Of a DNA stretch of 32,016 nucleotides, positions 18,333 through 26,599 are shown piece by piece (the stretch's first letter is position 1; every line of letters begins with the position of its first letter). Origin of the DNA: Bacteriovorax stolpii (GTDB lineage Bacteria > Bdellovibrionota > Bacteriovoracia > Bacteriovoracales > Bacteriovoracaceae); the NCBI GenBank assembly GCA_945885655.1, contig CAMCZE010000004.1, positions 1 through 32,016 on the forward strand, read 5' to 3'. Position numbers and translations under genes: made by a program. The notes beneath the pieces were generated by a model. The model was not told where the DNA came from. It saw only the letters and a list, made by a program, of their open reading frames with translations, and made no database searches.

Positions 18333-18449
18333 TTAGTTATTATGCCCTTTTAGAAGTTTTTTCTTACGAGCAATTCTTTTTAATTTAAGACCGCTTTTGT
18401 TGTTCTTCTTAGATTTTTTCGCAGGGCGCGACTTTTTTAACTTTTTCAT
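18333..18449 (-). CDS. 38-aa highly basic microprotein
   Basis: Not in the ORF track. MKKLKKSRPAKKSKKNNKSGLKLKRIARKKKLLKGHNN with a strong SD (GAGGAGG-ATTTT-ATG). 15 Lys and 3 Arg, no acidic residue. Confidence 0.75.
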   Translation of the reverse strand: MKKLKKSRPAKKSKKNNKSGLKLKRIARKKKLLKGHNN

Positions 18450-18522
18450 AAAATCCTCCTCAATAAAATAATTGCGGTGAGCTTATAATAAAAGAAGTCC
18501 TTTGGAAATAACGGGAGACACA

Positions 18523-19323
18523 ATGCTTACAGGATATTTACTCTTTTTCATCACTCTTCCACTATTTGCACAGGTTAGGCCGCCCATCCAAGTCATACCG
18601 GAGCCTAAAACCGCCGCGGATTTTGAACATCAGTTCAAAGGATGTTTTGAAAACTCTGAATGTGACCAGGTTATGGGACTTCAACTTGGGCGCTGGAGGG
18701 AGCTTATCACAAAGCTCAAGGCGCCCGAAATGGGTGAAGAGAAAAGAGTTCAGTTCCTGGAACTCTTTAGAGCAAAGTATGGTTTACCGATTGAATTCTA
18801 CACAAATGATAAATCTCAGCTCACTTTTAGGCCTATGATTTTCAACTCTCCATGTAAAAATCATAATCTCAAAGAAAAAAAAATCTTAAGAGGAACCGCT
18901 TTCATTAAAGCACTTTCAAAAGAGAAGGCAACAGTTTGGAGAGATCAGGCCCAGATAGAGGTTCCCATTGGGGAGTTTTTTATTCCTCAGCCAGTGCTCG
19001 TGTATTTTTCACCCACGCCTGAGGTTTATTTTTTACCTTTGGATGATCAACCTCTTTATCTTAAAAATAAAGAGATCCATGTTCTTAAAGATGAAGATGA
19101 TTACTTTTATTCAATCAAAATTGATCGTTTAGGAAATTGGAAGGCCGTGGCCACGGATTATTCTCGTTTAAGCGAGCTCGAAGATAAAAGACAGGAAGTG
19201 AAATGTCCATCAGAGACATTTTCGGCCCCAAAAGCTTTTGGGACCGAATTTTGTAAAACTGTATGGGACGAAGATACTAAAAAAACAGTGATCGTTAAAA
19301 TGTACCGCGGCTGTGTTATTTAA
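18523..19323 (+). CDS. secreted hypothetical protein
   Basis: Within ORF 18502..19323, the ATG at 18523 follows GGGAGA and gives signal peptide MLTGYLLFFITLPLFAQV. Confidence 0.65.
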   Translation: MLTGYLLFFITLPLFAQVRPPIQVIPEPKTAADFEHQFKGCFENSECDQVMGLQLGRWRELITKLKAPEMGEEKRVQFLELFRAKYGLPIEFYTNDKSQLTFRPMIFNSPCKNHNLKEKKILRGTAFIKALSKEKATVWRDQAQIEVPIGEFFIPQPVLVYFSPTPEVYFLPLDDQPLYLKNKEIHVLKDEDDYFYSIKIDRLGNWKAVATDYSRLSELEDKRQEVKCPSETFSAPKAFGTEFCKTVWDEDTKKTVIVKMYRGCVI

Positions 19324-19993
19324 GGGTGGCCGTTCTCACTAAAACCTTGCCTATTTCGCAAGTTGAACGTGAGACAAGCTTTCTTTCTACAAAAAATCCG
19401 ATACGTGGGCCAGTTATCTGAAACTTAATCCACTCCTCAGAACCGATACGATAATCATTGCCTTCAACAAGCTGACCTTTTCTAATCATCACACAAAGAG
19501 TATTCACATTATCCCCTGCACATTCACTCGTCCTTGTAAGAGCTGTAAACCAGATGGCGATACTTGAATTAATCTGCATGGGACTTCTGATATCACCAAG
19601 GTTTTTACAAATTTCGGCCATTGATCCATACCGAGTGGTCTCTACATTTGGAAAAGCAAAAGGATCATTATTGATTTTTTTAAAAATATAATTATCTTGA
19701 GAAGGCTCAATTTTAACTAAGATATCAAGCGCTGGAGAAGCACTTTCGGCGGCACAACTTTTTTCAGAGAACAAATACGTAAAATGAGTATCAGGACCCA
19801 AATCATTAAGCACAGCTACTTTACTATCTAAAGCATTACAGATGCGTGCAAGCTTGGAAGCATCATCATTACTTAAAAGTTCTGGATTGTAACTTATTAG
19901 GGCCGAAACCGTTGCGGGATCCGTTCTTTTGAGGTCTTTTTTGTTACATGAAAATATAATAAAAAGGCTCAGAAATACGAACAGCTTCGCCAT
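19316..19993 (-). CDS. putative lipoprotein, paralog A of a tandem pair
   Basis: Start MAKLFVFLSLFIIFSC (lipobox) after GGAGG; shares RICNALDSK, KSC, YIFK and RIGFFVER with the neighbouring ORF. Confidence 0.65.
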   Translation of the reverse strand: MAKLFVFLSLFIIFSCNKKDLKRTDPATVSALISYNPELLSNDDASKLARICNALDSKVAVLNDLGPDTHFTYLFSEKSCAAESASPALDILVKIEPSQDNYIFKKINNDPFAFPNVETTRYGSMAEICKNLGDIRSPMQINSSIAIWFTALTRTSECAGDNVNTLCVMIRKGQLVEGNDYRIGSEEWIKFQITGPRIGFFVERKLVSRSTCEIGKVLVRTATLK

Positions 19994-20058
19994 AGGGATC
20001 CTCCAATTTAATTTGCTCATTAAATTGTCATTAATCGTGGAGTTCCTGGCAAATTTTA

Positions 20059-20748
20059 TTATAGGTTTTTAAGCAAGGCCCTAACTTCTGTTGTTTGATT
20101 CACAGCACACAGACCTGTTGAAATATTAGTCCGTTGTAAAAAAAATCCTATGCGAGGTAAAGTGGGATCAACTTGAAAACGGAAAAAGTCACGATCAGTA
20201 ATTTTATAGGTGTTCCCATTAGGACTCCCTGTCTCGACTGAAAGACACAAACTTTGGGGGGTTGGAGAACAATCTGTACTATTTACCTTTGTAGTAAACC
20301 AAACGGCCTTACCACTTGAAAGAACCACTGGATTTGTTATTGGATTGGTGGTGCTAGAAAGTTTACTACATAGCTCTCCGACTAAACCACTGTTAGGAGT
20401 TTGTAATTCACTAAAAATGAAATCTCGATTATCCAAAACTCTTTTAAAATAGTACTGAGTTCCAGCTTGCTGAATATAAACAGATTCATCAAAAGCGGCC
20501 GGAGCTGTTGCCTGAATACAACTTTTCTGACTAACGGTAAAAATATAAGTGTCCGCAGTGGTATTATTAAGTGCCAAGGCCTTTTGCCCTAAAGCATTAC
20601 AGATCGTCGACAGCTGGGCACGATCATCACTTTCAATATTAATGAGTGAAAGACTGCGCTGAGTTCCCACCACTGCATCACTATTTGTGCCTGGAGGGTT
20701 GCCACCGCAGGCCGCTAATAAAAAAAGAGGTAAGGCCCACATTTTCAT
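20059..20748 (-). CDS. putative lipoprotein, paralog B of a tandem pair
   Basis: MKMWALPLFLLAAC lipobox; TICNALGQK, QKSC, YYFKR and RIGFFLQR align with paralog A. Confidence 0.65.
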   Translation of the reverse strand: MKMWALPLFLLAACGGNPPGTNSDAVVGTQRSLSLINIESDDRAQLSTICNALGQKALALNNTTADTYIFTVSQKSCIQATAPAAFDESVYIQQAGTQYYFKRVLDNRDFIFSELQTPNSGLVGELCSKLSSTTNPITNPVVLSSGKAVWFTTKVNSTDCSPTPQSLCLSVETGSPNGNTYKITDRDFFRFQVDPTLPRIGFFLQRTNISTGLCAVNQTTEVRALLKNL

Positions 20749-20750
20749 AA

Positions 20751-21491
20751 CTACCTTTTAACCATTGTGTTCTTGATATAAGTTCCACGCATTTTACTGG
20801 CCTCATCAACATACTTCTCAAACCAATCAGTCCGAGTCATTTTGATAAATCTTTTTTCTTCAGGATGAAACGTAAGTTTTCTTAGATTCTCTGCTTGAAG
20901 CATTTTCACAAGATAAAAATTAGCAAATACGGGAATTTTAAGAACTGATTCCATGGCCGTTTTATCTAAATGAAAAGATTTTTTATTGGCATAATGAGTG
21001 ACAAGGTTATCAAATTTATAATAATTATCACTCACTCCTTCCTCACATAATACTTTTAATTCTTTTTTCATCATGTCATGGTGGTCTTTAAGCGAAAAAG
21101 ATTTTGTAAAAGCGAGTTCGGGGAAATAGTCTCTTCCTTCTTTGACTACGTTTGAAGCTTTATACATCAAGACTTCCGGAACAGCATAAGTCGCATCAAC
21201 TTCTGTCCGGTCATGGTGAAATTGAGGACAAAACTTAATCCCTGGATTTTTATCCATATGCTGACCCAATGTCAGGTACTGATGATATAGAGAACTAAAA
21301 TAAACCCTACGAGCAGACTTACCTTCTACCTCTTCAACTTCAAGTTTTGTTTCTGGAACTTTAAAGGCCGTCTTTTGTACCGACTGCAAGAGTTCTTTGG
21401 CATAAGGAAAATACACGATCTTTGTTTCTTCCTTTAAGTGTGAACAGCTAACCACTGAAAACGTGAGAAGACATAAACTCATATTTTTCAT
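20751..21491 (-). CDS. putative lipoprotein
   Basis: MKNMSLCLLTFSVVSC lipobox with an upstream GAGGGG SD; track start is 21506. Confidence 0.6.
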   Translation of the reverse strand: MKNMSLCLLTFSVVSCSHLKEETKIVYFPYAKELLQSVQKTAFKVPETKLEVEEVEGKSARRVYFSSLYHQYLTLGQHMDKNPGIKFCPQFHHDRTEVDATYAVPEVLMYKASNVVKEGRDYFPELAFTKSFSLKDHHDMMKKELKVLCEEGVSDNYYKFDNLVTHYANKKSFHLDKTAMESVLKIPVFANFYLVKMLQAENLRKLTFHPEEKRFIKMTRTDWFEKYVDEASKMRGTYIKNTMVKR

Positions 21492-21571
21492 AAAACCCCT
21501 CTTCATTCTGTGCTTCTCGGTGACTCAGAAGAGAACTTGATTAACCATCTTTTTCTGTCCATTATAGAGAG

Positions 21572-22030
21572 ATGAATTATTGGCTTATGAAATCTGAACC
21601 TGATGTTTTTTCTTTTGCGGATCTTAAAAAAAGACCCAATCAAACTGAGCCCTGGAATGGGGTCAGGAACTATCAGGCACGTAATTTCATGAGGGATGAC
21701 ATGAAGATAGGTGATCTTATTCTCTTTTATCATTCAAGCTGTGAAATCCCCGGAGTGGCCGGCATCGCACGTGTAAGTTCCATTCCTTATCCAGACAGCA
21801 CTCAATTTGATAAAAAGTCTGAGTATTTTGATTCAAAACCCAGTAAGGATGGCCCTCGCTGGATACTCATTGATGTGAGCTTCCATGAAGAGTTAAAAAG
21901 GTTCATTTCATTGGAGGAATTAAAAAAACAACCTGAACTCGCAGGCATGAGGCTTCTTCAAAGAGGGAACCGGCTTTCAATTTTACCGGTTACCTCATCT
22001 GAATATAACATCATAAGAAATTTAGTTTAA
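21572..22030 (+). CDS. EVE-domain protein (thymocyte nuclear protein 1-like)
   Basis: 152 aa; NYWLMKSEPDVFSFADL, WNGVRNYQARNFMRDDMKIGDLILFYHS and PGVAGIARV. Confidence 0.92.
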   Translation: MNYWLMKSEPDVFSFADLKKRPNQTEPWNGVRNYQARNFMRDDMKIGDLILFYHSSCEIPGVAGIARVSSIPYPDSTQFDKKSEYFDSKPSKDGPRWILIDVSFHEELKRFISLEELKKQPELAGMRLLQRGNRLSILPVTSSEYNIIRNLV

Positions 22031-23335
22031 GAGAGCAAAATTCCCATTACTTCCGATCTCATCTTTACGGACTTCAACTTCAAGATCTTTAACTGATCCA
22101 TTTTTTTCTTTTATTGAGAATCGATATTTCCCTTCAGGCATTACTTTATAAAACTCCGAAGAACTAAAAGCATAATTTCCAAAGTCTTTTTTCTCAGGAG
22201 AAATTTGAGTGATACTCACGACACCTTCAGCATTCGTCTTAGCGAATTTAAACCCTGCCCCTCTATGAACCTGCTTCATATAAAAAATAAGTGAGTCACG
22301 GTTGTTAGCATAAAAGTCAGGGATATCATGATAACTTGGCCATTTTGCATAAGAGAGTTCAACCGTTATCTGAAGATCTTGATGCCAAAAGTAACTCCAA
22401 TCTTGCATCCCACCTTTAACAACATACCAGTCAGCACCATTTGTTACCCCTAATGGAAACTCTGATGAATTCCTCATCTCTGGATTAAGTTCTGCATAAC
22501 CTATAGAGAGTTCTTTTACGAACGCATCAAGTGGGTGCCGATCATAGGTCGAATCCCATGGGTAGTTAGCAACAATCACTCCTCCGTGAAAGTTTGCAGA
22601 AAGAGCAAAATGCCGCTCGGCCTGAAATTTCATAACGGCCTGGTTTTCAACTTCGCGACCGATTGATGTACTGTCACGATCCCTTAAAATATCGGGAAAA
22701 TTACGGTTCAAATCAGTTCCATTAGCATTGGCCCTTTGGCGGAGTTCACTACCATCGGGATTCATCGAAGGCATAACATAGATTTCAGTATTATTAATGA
22801 GATTTGTAATCTCCGTGTCTGAGCCGTACTTTTGCCCAATCTCTTGAATAAGATTTATCATAAGTTCGCGCCCAGTGATTTCATCTCCATGCATTGAAGA
22901 TATATACTTAAACTCTGGTTCAATCTCATCAAGATTTACATTATCAGAGATTTTCATCATCCAAAGAGAGCGGCCCTTTACTGTTTTTCCAATACTGAAG
23001 AGTCTCATAATTTTAGGGTATCTCTGCGCCAGTTCTTGAAGAGATGTTGTGATCTGAGTGTAGCTTGGATAGTCTGCCATCATTTTTTTATTCATGAGTT
23101 TCATGTCAAAATAAAAAATGTTTTTCTGATCGAGGTAAGTCTTAAGACCTTTTGAACCATAGAGCTCAAAACCTTCAGAACTCACGTGATCCACTTCCAC
23201 GGAGCCTGAATCTATGAGCTCTTTAACAATTTCTGGTCTCTGTCCGGTAACAAAAACCTCTTCTTCAATCTTCACAGTGGCCATACATGGCAAACTTAAC
23301 GTGAGTAATACGAGCGCAACATTTATTTTCATCAT
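22022..23335 (-). CDS. M14-family zinc carboxypeptidase of the regulatory (CPN/CPE-like) type
   Basis: 437 aa; signal peptide; HGDE zinc motif, MNPDGSELRQRANANGTDLNRNFPD, NFHGGVIVANYPWD, NGADWYVVKGGMQDWSYF and TVELSYAKWP; C-terminal transthyretin-like segment. Confidence 0.9.
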   Translation of the reverse strand: MMKINVALVLLTLSLPCMATVKIEEEVFVTGQRPEIVKELIDSGSVEVDHVSSEGFELYGSKGLKTYLDQKNIFYFDMKLMNKKMMADYPSYTQITTSLQELAQRYPKIMRLFSIGKTVKGRSLWMMKISDNVNLDEIEPEFKYISSMHGDEITGRELMINLIQEIGQKYGSDTEITNLINNTEIYVMPSMNPDGSELRQRANANGTDLNRNFPDILRDRDSTSIGREVENQAVMKFQAERHFALSANFHGGVIVANYPWDSTYDRHPLDAFVKELSIGYAELNPEMRNSSEFPLGVTNGADWYVVKGGMQDWSYFWHQDLQITVELSYAKWPSYHDIPDFYANNRDSLIFYMKQVHRGAGFKFAKTNAEGVVSITQISPEKKDFGNYAFSSSEFYKVMPEGKYRFSIKEKNGSVKDLEVEVRKDEIGSNGNFALLN

Positions 23336-23371
23336 GAAATCCTTCGTTATGCATCCTTAAAAAATCCTACC

Positions 23372-23398
23372 CAGACTTATGCCGGATGGCAAAGTCTG
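23372..23398. promoter_or_regulatory. hairpin between bamB and the carboxypeptidase gene
   Basis: CAGACTT-a-TGCC-ggat-GGCA-AAGTCTG: 11 paired bases with one bulge; on the minus strand a short T6 run follows 8 nt later. Confidence 0.5.
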
Positions 23399-23438
23399 TT
23401 ATGGCCGGATTTCTAAATTTAAAATGAAGGTTTATTGT

Positions 23439-24530
23439 TTATCTAAAAACGTAAAGCCTATTTCGTGAAGAATACAAAGTGAGGTACTCATCAGTGATGA
23501 CAAGATCAGAGAAGATAGAAGAGTAATCATAACCTAAAGCAAAGGAATCGATGACAGTCAATGTAAGGGGATCAATTGCACGAAGGTAACCATCAAAACT
23601 TGCAGCTACGATAGTATCCTTCCACCAGGTCACTGCACTCACTGGTTGTTTAGAGATCTTAACTCTTTTTAATATCTCTCCACCTAAACCCATAATGACC
23701 ACTTCTCCATCATTTGTTCCTAGAAGAAGTTGTTGTCCCCTTATAAAGGGATGGGCCATGACACTGACATTAAAACTGCGAGAGATAGCACCACTATCTG
23801 GATTGATGGCCTTCAGTTCCCCTGATGGAGAACCCATAATCAATAATCCTTGAGCAATAAGAGGATTTAAATCAGCATCCACAAACTTCTGCTGATCGAC
23901 AACCTTTGTCTCCCAAAGGAGAAGTCCCTCTTCGACTGAAAGAGCACCCACAAATCCGTCAGCAAAACCAATAAAGATTTTATTACCAGAAACGAGTGGT
24001 CGACTGGTTCTTTGAAAAGTTGTTGTGACAGGAACGGCACGTTTGTACACCCAAAGAACTTTTCCTGTCTCAGCATCTAAATGAACAATCTGATGTCCAC
24101 GAAGATAGATAAGGAGTTTATCATTATAAAAGAAGGGAGCACTCTCAATTGGCGCCATGAGATCAATGGCATACTTAAGTTTTCCCGTTAGATAATGACG
24201 AACAAATAAACGACCGTTTAGTCCACCATAGGCCACATGATCTTTAAAAAATTCTACAGGTCCACCCAGCGGGGTTTTATCATTTTTTGACCAGATAGTA
24301 CGTCCAGTTTCTACATCGTAAGCCGTCATCACACCGGACATGCTTCCCATATAAACCAGATCATTAAAAACACGAGGAGCACCCAAACCAATGGGCAAGT
24401 TGCCGGTGACATATTCAGGATCAAGATTTTTTGCCCAGTTCAGGGAAAAAAATCGTTTTTCCTGAGCAGGAGCATGAGGCCTAAACTGCCCACATGACGC
24501 AAGAAAAAGAATGAGGAAAAAAAATTTCAT
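23439..24530 (-). CDS. bamB: BamB-like outer membrane assembly lipoprotein (PQQ-type beta-propeller)
   Basis: 363 aa; lipobox MKFFFLILFLASC; repeated propeller motifs (DVETGRTIW, DAETGKVLWVYK, SVEEGLLLWETK, NPDSGAI); directly after a YfgM-like gene. Confidence 0.8.
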   Translation of the reverse strand: MKFFFLILFLASCGQFRPHAPAQEKRFFSLNWAKNLDPEYVTGNLPIGLGAPRVFNDLVYMGSMSGVMTAYDVETGRTIWSKNDKTPLGGPVEFFKDHVAYGGLNGRLFVRHYLTGKLKYAIDLMAPIESAPFFYNDKLLIYLRGHQIVHLDAETGKVLWVYKRAVPVTTTFQRTSRPLVSGNKIFIGFADGFVGALSVEEGLLLWETKVVDQQKFVDADLNPLIAQGLLIMGSPSGELKAINPDSGAISRSFNVSVMAHPFIRGQQLLLGTNDGEVVIMGLGGEILKRVKISKQPVSAVTWWKDTIVAASFDGYLRAIDPLTLTVIDSFALGYDYSSIFSDLVITDEYLTLYSSRNRLYVFR

Positions 24531-25207
24531 TGAGCTAATTTTGAAAGATAAAGTTTGGCAAGTTTAGCATACTCATCATTAGGATAATTACTCACAACTG
24601 TATCAAACTGAGTTTGTGCCTTCCCTTTTTCACCTTTTAACAAATACAACCGACCTAATTCAAGATTAACTTTTGCAGGTAAAATCCCATCTTTAGTCTG
24701 AGCAAGTTTTTCTAAAAGGACCATGGCCTCTTCAACTTTATTTAATTTTTCTAAAACAACTGCCAATTGCATAGTTACAAAAAAAGCACCTACAGGATGT
24801 TTTGTAGTGCCAGCAATTTTACGAAGCACTATTTCTGCTTGAGAGTATTCACCTTTTTCATAAAGAAATTTTCCCATCTCAAGAACAACTGGCAACATCA
24901 CCGGTGTGGATTGAACGGATGAATCCAGTTTTTCAAACTGACTGACTAGTTCTGTCGGTGCTATTTTCCCTGTCTTGGCCTCAGACCATACTTTATTTTT
25001 GAATTCAAAAACTTTTACTGAATCATTAAGATCCGAAGAGCGCTGAGATTGTCTCCATAAAAAATATCCAGTGACTCCAACTAAAATGGCCACTAATAGT
25101 GCAAAAAACACTTTTCTCTTTTCATAAATAAGATGACCTAAATCTGTCTTATTAAGGGTCTGCTCTAGAGTTTGAGATTGATCGGTAGCTTGAGTCACTT
25201 CGCTCAT
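24527..25207 (-). CDS. YfgM-like TPR membrane protein
   Basis: 226 aa; one N-terminal TM helix (VFFALLVAILVGVTGYFLW) then TPR-like helices; 4-nt overlap with the bamB-like gene. Confidence 0.75.
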   Translation of the reverse strand: MSEVTQATDQSQTLEQTLNKTDLGHLIYEKRKVFFALLVAILVGVTGYFLWRQSQRSSDLNDSVKVFEFKNKVWSEAKTGKIAPTELVSQFEKLDSSVQSTPVMLPVVLEMGKFLYEKGEYSQAEIVLRKIAGTTKHPVGAFFVTMQLAVVLEKLNKVEEAMVLLEKLAQTKDGILPAKVNLELGRLYLLKGEKGKAQTQFDTVVSNYPNDEYAKLAKLYLSKLAQ

Positions 25208-25296
25208 TGGTCGGTCCTTTTGGTACTAAATTCCCTAGAAGTTTAAAATCTGCGAGCAACGTTGTCAAAGATCAAAAGATTTCTTAGACTTAAGTT

Positions 25297-25785
25297 ATGA
25301 AACAAAAAATTCTTTTTTTATTTATGCTGCTTCCCTCACTCACTTTTGCTGCGGACTTAAGAGGCCGTCTTGGAGTAGGTGCCACGAATCAATTAGCGAC
25401 TGATCTACCGGCCCTTTCTTTTAAGATTCAACAGTCTAAAACCTTTGCCCTTGGTGGCCTTCTTGGATTTAAATCAGACGAGGACAACACTCTTTACGGA
25501 ATCGGGCTCAAGGCGTACCGCATTATATTTGATGAGCCGCAGCTCAATTTTTATTTTGCTGGGATGCTGGCCACGCAAACTTATTTAGATAATGAAGACG
25601 ATGTTAAAAATGGCTACCAGGTCGATGGAACCATGGGCACTGAGTTTAACTTCACAGGACTTGAAAGTATCGGCTTTAGTTTTGAGTTTGGTGTTAGTCT
25701 TCGCACGACCGATCCAGATCATGGAAGATCCATTCAAACCTTGGGTGACAACTTCCTAAAAGCTGCCGTTCACTTTTATCTTTAA
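25297..25785 (+). CDS. outer membrane beta-barrel-like protein
   Basis: 162 aa; signal peptide MKQKILFLFMLLPSLTFAA; alternating amphipathic strands, ends in AAVHFYL. Confidence 0.55.
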   Translation: MKQKILFLFMLLPSLTFAADLRGRLGVGATNQLATDLPALSFKIQQSKTFALGGLLGFKSDEDNTLYGIGLKAYRIIFDEPQLNFYFAGMLATQTYLDNEDDVKNGYQVDGTMGTEFNFTGLESIGFSFEFGVSLRTTDPDHGRSIQTLGDNFLKAAVHFYL

Positions 25786-25795
25786 CCAAAAAAAT

Positions 25796-26599
25796 ATGGT
25801 GCTAAAAAGCCTTGTCCTCATTTTTTTCTTTTGTACGACTATCTCAGTGATGGCCCAATCGACTGATCAAGTTTTACAAGAGATGGAAGATGATACAACT
25901 TTAGGCAGTGACATCTTTTCTGATTTTAATGAAGATCTAGAATCAGCTCAAGTTTTAGAAGACGAACGTTTTTATCGTTACGGCCGTTTTTTTTCCGTTA
26001 ACCTTGGTGGAGGGGCAACAACTTTCACCGGTAATCGTGGTAAGGCCTACGATGACAATCACCCGACTTTCCATCTCTCTGTTAACTATTTTTTAGATTT
26101 TCAAAAAGCTATCACCCTCGGTATTGAATATTCAAAACACACCATGGTTCTTGATACTGTCGTCAATGGCTTCCCAGATAATGGCCCCTTGGGTGCGGTC
26201 GTCACAGATATGACACGCGTTTTTGTGGGTTATAAATATTATGTTGATACCACGGACTTAGGTACGGCCATCACATATTCAAATCCTCACTTCATCGGTC
26301 GCCTTGAATACTGGTACCAAAGCAATAAATTTATTGATCAACCGTCTATACCTCGCGAAAAAGGTGGCGGTATTGGAACAGGTATCGGAGCGGGATTTGA
26401 ATTTCCTGTAGTTTTAAAAGAATCTTATATCAGTGTGGAAGGTCTTTATCATGTCGTGAACTTCTTTGATAAGTTCACCCAGAATTACCGCCAGGCCTTC
26501 AATGCCGACGGTACTACCGTTGAAGGTAGTACTTTTGGAATTGATGACCTGACAGGAAATGCGATGTCACTTATCGTGACTTATAACTTTACTTGGTAG
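25796..26599 (+). CDS. outer membrane beta-barrel-like protein
   Basis: 267 aa; signal peptide; strand-rich sequence ending [10 protein letters not shown] (terminal aromatic). Confidence 0.6.
   Translation: MVLKSLVLIFFFCTTISVMAQSTDQVLQEMEDDTTLGSDIFSDFNEDLESAQVLEDERFYRYGRFFSVNLGGGATTFTGNRGKAYDDNHPTFHLSVNYFLDFQKAITLGIEYSKHTMVLDTVVNGFPDNGPLGAVVTDMTRVFVGYKYYVDTTDLGTAITYSNPHFIGRLEYWYQSNKFIDQPSIPREKGGGIGTGIGAGFEFPVVLKESYISVEGLYHVVNFFDKFTQNYRQAFNADGTTVEGSTFGIDDLTGNAMSLIVTYNFTW

Noticed and set aside
21503-21733. Minus-strand ORF 21503..21733 antisense to the EVE gene
   Set aside because: It lies mostly opposite the well-supported EVE CDS; composition looks like a mirror translation.
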